Source: Chloroflexota bacterium (GTDB taxonomy: Bacteria > Chloroflexota > Ktedonobacteria > Ktedonobacterales > Ktedonobacteraceae). Taken from it: DNA of 12,802 nt. The translations under genes and the position numbers were made by a program. The stretch spans positions 1 through 12,802 of the forward strand of contig VBJK01000118.1 of assembly GCA_005879655.1 (NCBI GenBank). The letters are read 5' to 3'. The notes under the pieces are model-generated. The model ran no database searches. It was not told the origin of the DNA and saw only the letters and a list, made by a program, of their open reading frames with translations. Position 1 is the first letter of the stretch. Every line of letters begins with the position of its first letter. Shown here in pieces: positions 1 through 6,829 of the stretch.

Positions 1-66
1 ATATGCATGAATAGAAAGCATAATGAGCCATAAAGAAATATATACTCAAATTACGCTATAATCAGC

Positions 67-555
67 CTATGAGGGCGAAGACTTGCCTCGCTCGGCTCGT
101 TGTGGGTTGTCGCGAATATATTGGCGAATATGCTCCAATTCAGCGGAAGAATCAAAAATAATTTCCTCATAATAATTTCTCTGCCAAAGAGTACCTTCCC
201 ATGATAAGCTCTGCATTCTCACATGTTTGAGCCATTGCGTCGTAGTAAGAGACTTGTAAGCACCGACGATACTGCCCAATGGAGGAGCATCTTTTCTCAT
301 TCCATCCAAGCAGATAATGAAGTGGATATGATCTGGCATGATCACAAATTCATTGAGGGTGACACTTGGAAAACGTTGTGGTAAAGCATACCAATGAGCT
401 TCAATAATCTGACGAAGCTCAGGTGTTTCAAACACAGGCTCGTTGTGTCTTGCTCTGATCGTGACAAAGTAGCGCGACCATCGGTAATCGTGTCCTGCTA
501 GGCGAAGCGATTGCCGACCTTTTAACAACGACAGAGCATACGTATTCCTTCTCAT
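67..555 (-). CDS. REP-associated tyrosine transposase (RAYT, IS200/Y1 HUH family)
   Basis: Single-strand DNA transposase-like HUH endonuclease of 162 aa, a usual length for RAYTs. The HUH motif HIH is at about residues 76-78 inside MPDHIHFII. The catalytic tyrosine is most likely Y129 (or Y128) in WQRNYYEEII, followed by the typical EHIRQYIRDNP helix. RAYTs are known to bind and cleave REP hairpins at a 5' GTAG tetranucleotide; they usually occur singly and are thought to spread REPs rather than themselves. I chose ATG at 555 because AGAGG lies 5-6 nt upstream; a GTG at 561 would overlap that ribosome-binding site. Three REP-like hairpins lie 130-280 nt upstream, one with GTAG, which fits the family assignment. 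The gene looks intact. No terminal inverted ends were recognised. Substrate recognition is inferred from proximity. Confidence 0.9.
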   Translation of the reverse strand: MRRNTYALSLLKGRQSLRLAGHDYRWSRYFVTIRARHNEPVFETPELRQIIEAHWYALPQRFPSVTLNEFVIMPDHIHFIICLDGMRKDAPPLGSIVGAYKSLTTTQWLKHVRMQSLSWEGTLWQRNYYEEIIFDSSAELEHIRQYIRDNPQRAERGKSSPS

Positions 556-682
556 ACCCACCTCTTTTCAGTAAACTTTAAAACAGACGTTCATAATTAC
601 AGTATACTTATGCATACAAATGTGACCAGAGGAGAACTCTGTGCAATTAATGGCCATGCAGCACATACCTTTGCTCTTCCAT

Positions 683-702
683 GGCAACGCTAAGGGATTG
701 CT
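683..702. repeat. REP-like hairpin, partial copy
   Basis: An imperfect dyad GGCAACGCTAAGGGATTGCT. On the minus strand it reads AGCAATCCCTTAGCGTTGCC, closely resembling the CAATCCCTTGTGGTTGCC core of the repeat at 750-771 but in inverted orientation. It has no GTAG tetranucleotide. It is the outermost member, on the transposase side, of a three-copy cluster upstream of the RAYT gene. Confidence 0.55.
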
Positions 703-718
703 GTGACACGGGCACGAA

Positions 719-771
719 TGCACTCGATGCTACGCGCGTACCATTGTAGGGGCAATCCCTTGTGGTTGCCC
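719..771 (+). repeat. REP-like repeat with GTAG plus hairpin (copy 1)
   Basis: GTAG at 746-749 is followed directly by the stem GGGCAATC (750-757), loop CCTTGT (758-763) and GGTTGCCC (764-771). The arms form 8 pairs including one G-T. A 5' tetranucleotide GTAG abutting a hairpin is the known recognition signature of RAYT substrates. The 18 bases at 737-754 recur exactly, inverted, at 9724-9741. The upstream half, TGCACTCGAT..GCGCG, recurs in the next copy at 772. Confidence 0.75.
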
Positions 772-832
772 TGCACTCGATTTGCGCGCGATGGCGATGC
801 TTATTGACTGGTATTGTCCCTTGTGCTTGCCC
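772..832 (+). repeat. REP-like repeat, degenerate tandem copy 2
   Basis: Begins with the same TGCACTCGAT and GCGCGCG block as the copy at 719 and ends with CCCTTGTGCTTGCCC, against CCCTTGTGGTTGCCC in copy 1. The middle diverges and the GTAG is lost, so it looks like a decayed head-to-tail duplicate. Confidence 0.6.
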
Positions 833-1203
833 TAGAGGTGGGGGAAAAATGGATGGAATGGGATCTTGAGGCTATTGTGTTGAGGATGAATGCTTGTTGG
901 GCAAGGCTTGAGGAAGGGGTATGGTGTCATTCATATGAGGCCCATTTGGTGTGAAGATTTGGCATTTGGGCTGTTATTGGTTATGATGCTTCTTGAGAGG
1001 AGAGGGAGGCTCGTTGGAGCTTGAACGAAGAACAAAGGAGCATTGAACTGATCTTCAAGTCGGATAAAGCCTGTGCCCGCACGACCCTGTTGCTTGCCTC
1101 CGATGGCTCTATTCTTGAAGTCTTCACAAACCAGCGCCCTATGCCGAACAGAAACGTAAAGCCTCCCATCTCATCGGAACATTGGAGCATTGCAGAGATG
1201 CAC
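833..1203. other. Intergenic stretch without a recognised gene; G-rich, C-poor left half
   Basis: From 841 to 960 I count about 45 G and 10 C on the plus strand, unlike the coding regions nearby. From about 1020 to 1200 short open frames exist on both strands (minus 981-1280, plus 1021-1293, the latter with a TTG start), but neither shows a family signature, a ribosome-binding site or a plausible partner. I see no tRNA, terminator or attachment site. It may be decayed insertion DNA between the REP cluster and the PD-(D/E)XK remnant. Confidence 0.4.
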
Positions 1204-1232
1204 TTGCATTGGCATATCCATTGTGTTATACT
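1204..1232 (+). promoter_or_regulatory. Candidate promoter for the PD-(D/E)XK-type remnant
   Basis: TTGCAT at 1204-1209, a 17-nt spacer, and TATACT at 1227-1232. The -35 matches the sigma-70 consensus only in TTG. It lies about 40 nt before the likely GTG start at 1271, so position and spacing are right. Confidence 0.35.
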
Positions 1233-1270
1233 CATGGTATATACCGTAATGGCAAAGGAAAGTGCATCTT

Positions 1271-1865
1271 GTGAACACATCTCACCAAATTAACAAGCCA
1301 AACCAGTCTGATAACCCAGACAAACCTTATGACCAGGGGTGGAAGCGTCTGCTGGATATTTGTGCTCAGGACCTTCTTGACTGGATTGCTCGCAAAGTCG
1401 TTTTTGCAGGAAGGAGAGCAGAAGAATTTCAGAGTGAAAAAGTGGGTGCAGATGTTTGCATCATTAGCATTTGACAAAGATGATCAGACAAACCAAGAAT
1501 GGCTAAAGAGGAGGTTTGCCATGTTACTAGACATTCTTCAGGAGGCTCCAGCCTTTCAACAAATTTTCGCGCTAGGAGAAGAGAAGGGCCTTGAGAAGGG
1601 ACGCAAAGAAGGACGTGAGGAAGGACGTGAGGAAGTACAACGAGAAACAGTGAAGAAAATGAGCAAGACGATCTTGACGCTCGTTACCCGACGTTTCCCA
1701 AAACTGAAGACACTGACGAGGGGACAGCTCTTGCTCATTGAGCAACCTCAGATTCTGGATGATCTCTTCCTTAGGATCGCGTTGGCACGCACTCAGGAGG
1801 AAGCACAGGAATATCTGCTTACCTGGGATACGCAGAGTGAGACGGAAGCTCTCACAGATCAATAA
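1271..1865 (+). pseudogene. Decayed PD-(D/E)XK (Rpn/transposase-like) family gene with internal deletion and frameshift
   Basis: Two conserved ends of one family lie in different frames. The N-terminal part (GTG at 1271, AAAGGA at 1254) reads KPYDQGWKRLLDICAQDLLD and then GRRAEEFQSEKVGADV, and stops at 1474. From about 1452 the next frame gives MFASLAFDKDD, WLKRRFAMLLDI and FALGEEKGLEKG, and ends at 1865 in a C-terminal helix-rich tail. In intact relatives, as I recall them, more than 100 residues separate GADV from the ASLAFD segment and carry most of the nuclease core, so the catalytic region is probably missing. A 178-aa open frame from ATG 1329 exists, but its first 41 residues are an out-of-frame reading of the conserved N-terminus. 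The family is related to Rpn recombination-promoting nucleases and is often labelled a transposase. Function is probably lost. Confidence 0.7.
1587..1646 (+). repeat. 12-nt tandem repeat encoding the KGRxEG coiled tail
   Basis: Five degenerate 12-nt units, with GGACGTGAGGAA repeated exactly at 1611-1622 and 1623-1634. They encode the charged EKGRKEGREEGREE segment typical of the C-terminal region of this nuclease-like family. Copy number here could vary by slippage. Confidence 0.6.
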
Positions 1866-1928
1866 GCTGGCAATTGTTGCGATGGTGAGGCAGGAATGTG
1901 GCTAGCAGGCACCTGAGAAAAGATTCTC

Positions 1929-1985
1929 AAATGTGATGTAGAACGCTAGATAGAACAGGACTTCACTTGGCGTTCTACCACATTT
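1929..1985. terminator. Long-stem inverted repeat after the topoisomerase operon
   Basis: AAATGTG (1929-1935) and TAGAACGC (1939-1946) pair with GCGTTCTA (1970-1977) and CACATTT (1979-1985). That makes 15 pairs with a small internal bulge and a 23-nt loop. It lies 6 nt beyond the stop of the minus-strand A subunit. The loop is large and the minus-strand sequence after it (GAGAATCTTTTCTC) has only a short T run, so termination is plausible but not certain. It also lies between convergent genes and could act on both strands. Confidence 0.45.
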
Positions 1986-1990
1986 AGCTC

Positions 1991-4477
1991 TTACAGTTTG
2001 ATGATACCCGATATGCGTCCATCCACCAACGGTACACCTCTGCTAGCACGCGAGAATGCCTTCAGCTCACTCCCCTTGAGTGCCGTCACCTGCTCACCTT
2101 TCTGACCATTACTACCAGACCAGGTAGTGAGCAGCTGATCTTCATCATTGATCAGCATCGCCAGCAAAATCCGCTCTTGCTCTACTAATTCCGTAGTGAC
2201 AACGCCCGCAGTCGCTCGCCCCTTCTGAGGGTACTGGTCAAGCGGCACCTTCTTTGTCAGGCCGCTATCTGTTATGACCAGCAGGCTTGTTGGGCTTGGC
2301 GAACCCTCGGCAGCATCATTATCGAGGTACGATGCGCATACTACAGTGGCACCCTTGCCAAGGGCCATGGTCGCAACACCCTGGCCAACACGCCCCTGAG
2401 CACGTAGCATGTCATCGCTGAAACGTAGCGTTTGCGCATTATCGGTCGTCACCAGATACTCACCCTGGCCACGCGAGATCAGGGCCGTAATGACACTATC
2501 ACCTTCCGCCAACTTCATATCTTGCAGACCATCTACATCCGCCATCTTATATTCGCTCAACGGAGATTTTTTCACCTTGCCCAGCTTACTGAACGTCACA
2601 AGGTAGCGATCCTCATCGTACGAGGAGATCGGCAGGATGATGACCACTTCCTCGTCAGCTGCCAGCTTGAGCAGCTTGCGCAATGGCTCGCCTTTGGTGG
2701 AACGCGTTCCCTCCGGGATACGATGCGCGGCGATTTGGAAGACACGTCCGGTCGTGCAGATACATAGTAAGTAGTCCTGCGATGTCGTGGCGATCACTTG
2801 GCGCAGTTGCTCATCACCACGCACAGGAGTATACAGGGCCTCGCCATTCTTGCCCTTTGGTTTATAGGTGTCCTTTGCTAAGGCTTTAACCGCCCCAGCA
2901 CGTGTTACCGCGATGACTACAGGTTCGAGGTCGTGCAGGCTAGCTACTTCAGTAATCGGCTCATGGATCTGCCCGTCTACATCGATAATCGTGCGTCGTT
3001 CGTCGCCAAATTGTTTGATGAGCTGCTGCATCTCTTTTTTCAAGAGCGTTATCAAGGCTTTGCGATCGCCTAACAGCTTCTCCAAATCGCTAATGCGTAC
3101 GCGTAACTCTTCCTGCTCCCTGGCGTATTTTCCTGCGTCCAGGCGTGTTACCTGCGCTAATGTCATGGAGGCGATGACATCTGATTGGATGGTGGTAAGT
3201 TGGTAACGGGTTTCAATCTCCTGGCGCGCTGCGGCACGATCTGGAGCTTGCTGGAAGATTTTTACAATTTCGTCGGCATGAGCTGCACCAATGATCAGTC
3301 CTTCGACAACGTGCAAGCGCTCGCGCGCCTTACGCAGATCAAACTGTGCACGTCGTGTCAGGACATCGATCTGATGCGTATTCCAGTAATTGAGTAGTTC
3401 GACCATGCCAACTTGTTTGGGCTGGCGCGCAGGCTGCATGGGCGTGCCAAAGAGGAAGACCATCTGAAACGAGAGCGAGATCTGAAGGTCCGTTTCTTTG
3501 AAGAGCAGCGAAAGCGTTTGGGCGGCATCGGCATCTTTGCGCAGATCCAGCACGATGCGGGTACCCTTTTCCGTATCGCTCTCGTCGCGTACATCAGGCA
3601 TTAGTCCCTCTAGCTTGCGTGCATTGATGGCCTTGACGATGGAAGCCTTTATCTTGTCGCGGCCAATAGGCGGGATCTGCAAAACCACTAGCGAACGGCT
3701 ACGTGGTGTCTCCTCTAAGCGTACCTCTGCCCGCACGATGATGCGTCCCTTGCCCGTAGCAAAGTAGTCTCGAATACCATCGATGCCGATGATGCGCCCA
3801 CCTTGCGAGAAATCAGGACCCTGGATATAGCCCATGAGCTGATCAACATCCATGGTCGGACGATCCAGTAAGGCGATGCAGGCCCGTAAAACCTCATTAA
3901 GGTTGTGAGGCGGAATATTGGTCGAGAGGCCAACCGCAATACCGCTTGATGGGTTCACTACTGGCGGAATGCGACCAGGCAGGTAGTCAGGTTCTTGCAC
4001 CTTGGCATCTTGCTTGTAGGTCGGATGAAGGGGGACGGTCTCCCGCTCCATATCGGCCATCAAGGCTTCTGCCAATGGTGAAAGACGCATCTCGGTATAA
4101 CGATATGCAGCAGGTGCGTCACCATCTTCGCTGCCTATGTTGCCCTGTCCCTCGATCAAGGGATAGCGCATCGTGAAGGGCTGCGACATACGTACCGCCG
4201 CATCATAGACCGAGGTATAACCATGAGGATGGTAATTGCCCAGGATTAAGCCTACCACTTCGGCGCTCTTGACCGTTGGGCGGCTGGAGAGATAACGTGC
4301 CTCGCGCATACCGGCCAGGATACGCCGCTGTACAGGCTTCAAGCCATCGCGGGCGTCGGGTAACGCACGATCGGTGACGACCGAAAGCCCATAGGTAGCA
4401 AAGGCTTGCGCCATAATGACGGAAAAATCTTCCTGGATAATGCCTGCTTCTACTGTATTATCTGTCGTACTCGCCAT
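1991..4477 (-). CDS. gyrA/parC: Type IIA DNA topoisomerase, subunit A (GyrA/ParC-like)
   Basis: Breakage-reunion subunit of a gyrase or topoisomerase IV; it cuts both DNA strands through a tyrosyl link and passes another duplex with the B subunit. It has 828 aa, a normal GyrA length. The catalytic pair R126-Y127 lies in AAYRYTEMRL. The winged-helix region QRRILAGMREA is at about 50-60, and the coiled coil at about 370-490. A C-terminal beta-pinwheel occupies about 510-828. Where E. coli GyrA has the GyrA box QRRGGKG, this protein has only KPKGKNGEA (about 539-547). A later repeat, YPQKGRATAG (749-758), matches the blade that reads YPTKSRATKG in E. coli. The quinolone pocket reads HGYTSVYD (85-92), with Tyr where HGDS is usual. 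ATG at 4477 starts 3 nt after the B-subunit stop, implying translational coupling. Negative supercoiling versus decatenation is unresolved. Confidence 0.93.
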   Translation of the reverse strand: MASTTDNTVEAGIIQEDFSVIMAQAFATYGLSVVTDRALPDARDGLKPVQRRILAGMREARYLSSRPTVKSAEVVGLILGNYHPHGYTSVYDAAVRMSQPFTMRYPLIEGQGNIGSEDGDAPAAYRYTEMRLSPLAEALMADMERETVPLHPTYKQDAKVQEPDYLPGRIPPVVNPSSGIAVGLSTNIPPHNLNEVLRACIALLDRPTMDVDQLMGYIQGPDFSQGGRIIGIDGIRDYFATGKGRIIVRAEVRLEETPRSRSLVVLQIPPIGRDKIKASIVKAINARKLEGLMPDVRDESDTEKGTRIVLDLRKDADAAQTLSLLFKETDLQISLSFQMVFLFGTPMQPARQPKQVGMVELLNYWNTHQIDVLTRRAQFDLRKARERLHVVEGLIIGAAHADEIVKIFQQAPDRAAARQEIETRYQLTTIQSDVIASMTLAQVTRLDAGKYAREQEELRVRISDLEKLLGDRKALITLLKKEMQQLIKQFGDERRTIIDVDGQIHEPITEVASLHDLEPVVIAVTRAGAVKALAKDTYKPKGKNGEALYTPVRGDEQLRQVIATTSQDYLLCICTTGRVFQIAAHRIPEGTRSTKGEPLRKLLKLAADEEVVIILPISSYDEDRYLVTFSKLGKVKKSPLSEYKMADVDGLQDMKLAEGDSVITALISRGQGEYLVTTDNAQTLRFSDDMLRAQGRVGQGVATMALGKGATVVCASYLDNDAAEGSPSPTSLLVITDSGLTKKVPLDQYPQKGRATAGVVTTELVEQERILLAMLINDEDQLLTTWSGSNGQKGEQVTALKGSELKAFSRASRGVPLVDGRISGIIKL

Positions 4478-4480
4478 AGC

Positions 4481-6568
4481 CTACACGTCCAGTTCTTTGA
4501 TCTTACGAGAGTGCTCTGCTAAAAACACACGGCGTCGTTCCGCGTTCTTGTCTTCCATTAATTCAGCCACTAACTTCGCAGCTAAGACACCATCTTCTAA
4601 GGTGACGCGCTTGAGCATACGGCGTGCTGGATCAAAGGTGGTGTCACGTAGCTCCTTGGGATTCATTTCGCCCAATCCTTTGAAGCGCTTAAATTCCAAG
4701 CCCTGAGCATCAGCACGAGAACGAATAAATTGCTCACGCGCTTCGTCATCTAGCAGCCAGATGACCTTCCCTTTGTATTTTACCGAGTACAAGGGAGGAC
4801 ACGCGATATAGACATGACCTCGCTCAATCAGTTCGCCAAATTCCTGGTGGAAGAGTGTGAGCAGCAAACATTGAATGTGCAAACCGTCTATATCGGCGTC
4901 AGTGGCGATAATCACACGATTGAACTTCAGACGGCTAATATCGAAGATATCGCGTGTGCCGGTACCTAACACATTGATAATCGTACGAATTTCCTCATTC
5001 TCGACAATGCTTTTCAGATCGGCCTTCGCCACATTCAAGGGTTTTCCTTTGAGCTTCAAGATCGCCTGAAATTCGGAAAAACGCCCCTGACCAGCGCTAC
5101 CACCTGCCGAATCGCCTTCGACAATAAACAGCTCTGCACGATGGGCATCCCCTGTATTACAGCGTAAAAACTTCTTCGAGAGCGTGGTATCGATCAATTC
5201 GCCATTCTTCTTGGTGCCAGCGCGCGCGAGTTCTTCTACCAACTGTGCTTCATTGCGCGCTTTCTGCATCTGCTGGATCTTTCTGAGCCATTCTTTGCCA
5301 GCAGCCGTATTGTTCTCAAACCAGTCTTTCAAGCCTTCATCCACCACGGAGCGTACAAGTCCTTCCACCGGGCTATTGTTCAAGCGATCCTTCGTCTGCC
5401 CCTGGAACTGGGGGTCAGTCAGCTTGACCGAAATGACCACATTTAAGCCCTGCTGAATAACCTCTGGCCGGAAGCCGTCTCTTTCTCGATTTTTGATAAT
5501 GCTCCATTTCATGGCATAGTCATTGACCACCTTGGTCAGAGCAGCTTTAAAGCCAGCTTCATGTACGCCACCATCGCGCGTACGCACGGCATTTGCGTAA
5601 CTATACATAGAGATCTTATAGCCTGTTGTCGGTTGCAATGCAACTTCTACCCGTACATTATCTTTATCTTTGACAATGCCAATAACGTGTTTAAACAGCG
5701 GTGTATTGGTAGTTGTAGCCAGGTCGCGTACATAATCGGGTAGGCCATCGCGCGAGTGAAAGACACGGCTAATCTGCTGATTTTCTGCATCATCCCAGGC
5801 ATCGAGATGAAATGCCACGCCTCGATTGAGGTAGGCAGCAGCTTTCAAGCGGCTCTCCAGAGCCTCTAAGGAGTAATAAGCGTCAGGATCGAAAATAGTT
5901 GGATCATACAGCCAGCGTAGCTGTGTACCATGCAGCTTTGGATCACACGGTCCAACCTGATGGGGCATAGCAGTGCCTCTGCTAAATACCTGAGAAAACT
6001 GTTGGCCATTTTTCCAGATCGTTAACTCTAGCTTTTCGGATAACGCATTAATGACAGTAGAACCCACACCGTGCAGGCCCCCGGCAGTCTTATAAGCTCC
6101 CTCGGAGAATTTGCCTCCCGAATGAGGTACTGTCAGAATAACAGTAGCAGCAGGCAGATAATCACCTTGATAGAGCATCAGATCAAAGGGCATACCTCGC
6201 CCCTCATCGCGTACTGTCACCCAACCATCACTATCAACCTGCACCCAAATATGTTTACCGAAGCCAGCCACCGCCTCGTCAACTGCATTGTCCAACGCTT
6301 CCCAAATCAGATGAATCAGCCCTGAAGTGGATGTTGAGCCAATATACATACCAGGACGATGCCTGATCGCGGCAATACCTTCCAGGACCTGGATATCTGC
6401 GGCGGAGTAATCCATATGTTTTTTTGTTCTTACTACCGTTTTTGCTTCTATCTGCACTGAGGGAGATCCCGTTTCTGGCGATGCAAAAAGTGAAAGTTGT
6501 TCCTGTTTTGCTACCCTTGCATCCGACTCAGCGCCCATCGGAGGGAGTGCTTTAGGGGAACGAGACAT
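4481..6568 (-). CDS. gyrB/parE: Type IIA DNA topoisomerase, subunit B (GyrB/ParE-like ATPase)
   Basis: ATPase subunit that clamps and drives strand passage, partner of the A subunit encoded just downstream. It has 695 aa. The GHKL ATPase has the general base E90 and metal-binding N94 in EALDNAVDEA, DEGRGMP (121-127) and GGLHGVGS (163-170). The transducer QTK loop is at Q391-T392-K393. The TOPRIM domain has E484 in VEGDSAGG and the D557-x-D559-x-D561 cluster in ATDADIDG. The C-terminal FKGLGEMNPKELR motif is at about 629-641. About 50 extra N-terminal residues precede MDYSAADIQVLEG, where most relatives begin. The ATG at 6568 is preferred because AGAGAGG and AGGG lie upstream and a good promoter sits 36 nt further on, whereas the internal Met52 has no ribosome-binding site. 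All catalytic residues are present. Whether it is GyrB or ParE is not decidable from the motifs. Confidence 0.94.
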   Translation of the reverse strand: MSRSPKALPPMGAESDARVAKQEQLSLFASPETGSPSVQIEAKTVVRTKKHMDYSAADIQVLEGIAAIRHRPGMYIGSTSTSGLIHLIWEALDNAVDEAVAGFGKHIWVQVDSDGWVTVRDEGRGMPFDLMLYQGDYLPAATVILTVPHSGGKFSEGAYKTAGGLHGVGSTVINALSEKLELTIWKNGQQFSQVFSRGTAMPHQVGPCDPKLHGTQLRWLYDPTIFDPDAYYSLEALESRLKAAAYLNRGVAFHLDAWDDAENQQISRVFHSRDGLPDYVRDLATTTNTPLFKHVIGIVKDKDNVRVEVALQPTTGYKISMYSYANAVRTRDGGVHEAGFKAALTKVVNDYAMKWSIIKNRERDGFRPEVIQQGLNVVISVKLTDPQFQGQTKDRLNNSPVEGLVRSVVDEGLKDWFENNTAAGKEWLRKIQQMQKARNEAQLVEELARAGTKKNGELIDTTLSKKFLRCNTGDAHRAELFIVEGDSAGGSAGQGRFSEFQAILKLKGKPLNVAKADLKSIVENEEIRTIINVLGTGTRDIFDISRLKFNRVIIATDADIDGLHIQCLLLTLFHQEFGELIERGHVYIACPPLYSVKYKGKVIWLLDDEAREQFIRSRADAQGLEFKRFKGLGEMNPKELRDTTFDPARRMLKRVTLEDGVLAAKLVAELMEDKNAERRRVFLAEHSRKIKELDV

Positions 6569-6610
6569 CTAACCCTGTACCTCTCTTCAAATTGCTCAAA
6601 TTGCTTATTC

Positions 6611-6639
6611 AGCATACAGCCTTACATCGGGAAAGTCAA
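6611..6639 (-). promoter_or_regulatory. Promoter of the topoisomerase operon
   Basis: On the minus strand TTGACT (6639-6634), an exact 17-nt spacer and TATGCT (6616-6611), close to the sigma-70 consensus. The predicted start of transcription is near 6604, giving a leader of about 36 nt before the ATG at 6568. Confidence 0.75.
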
Positions 6640-6716
6640 GACAATTTCGGTTCTTTCTTCGGTCAAAAGTTCTATTGGTTTATTCTTTTGCTGTGGCTTT
6701 TTGGAGGAAACTGATG

Positions 6717-6752
6717 GGGGCAGATTTTTTCGCCCTCGCATCGCTCTGCCCC
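6717..6752. promoter_or_regulatory. Operator-like inverted repeat overlapping the zinc-ribbon gene promoter
   Basis: GGGGCAGA (6717-6724) and TCTGCCCC (6745-6752) are perfect 8-bp inverted arms separated by 20 nt. They flank the -35 position of the promoter whose -10 is at 6759. Such placement suits a dimeric repressor or activator site, but no regulator is identified. Confidence 0.35.
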
Positions 6753-6764
6753 AAATGCTATAAT
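6736..6764 (+). promoter_or_regulatory. Extended -10 promoter of the zinc-ribbon protein gene
   Basis: TGCTATAAT at 6756-6764 is a perfect -10 box (6759-6764) with the TGn extension. The -35 position (TCGCAT, 6736-6741) is poor, which extended -10 promoters tolerate. It lies about 65 nt before the start codon, in the region that also holds the divergent topoisomerase promoter. Confidence 0.65.
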
Positions 6765-6829
6765 CAGGGAAAAAGTTTCCATCATTATAGCAGAAGGAAT
6801 GTTTATCTCTTCCAAAGAAGGTGGCCGCG

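Noticed and set aside
57..62. TATAAT on the plus strand near the left edge
   Set aside because: No -35 box at the right distance, and it would transcribe antisense into the transposase gene.
601..606. TATACT on the minus strand as -10 box for the RAYT gene
   Set aside because: It is part of a small AT palindrome and the -35 position (CTGGTC) does not fit, so I do not list it as a promoter.
1021..1293. Plus-strand open frame of 90 codons (TTG start) and the overlapping minus-strand frame 981-1280
   Set aside because: No family signature, no convincing ribosome-binding site, and the plus frame runs across the promoter region of the next gene; both look like chance frames in decayed DNA.
1587..1646. 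Repeated 12-nt units considered as a direct-repeat array or CRISPR-like structure
   Set aside because: Units are contiguous, in frame, and encode the KGREEG tail known in the PD-(D/E)XK-type family.
3358..3594. Several 60-110 codon frames inside the two topoisomerase genes on both strands
   Set aside because: Both topoisomerase frames are intact with all catalytic motifs; the others are shadow frames without family features.
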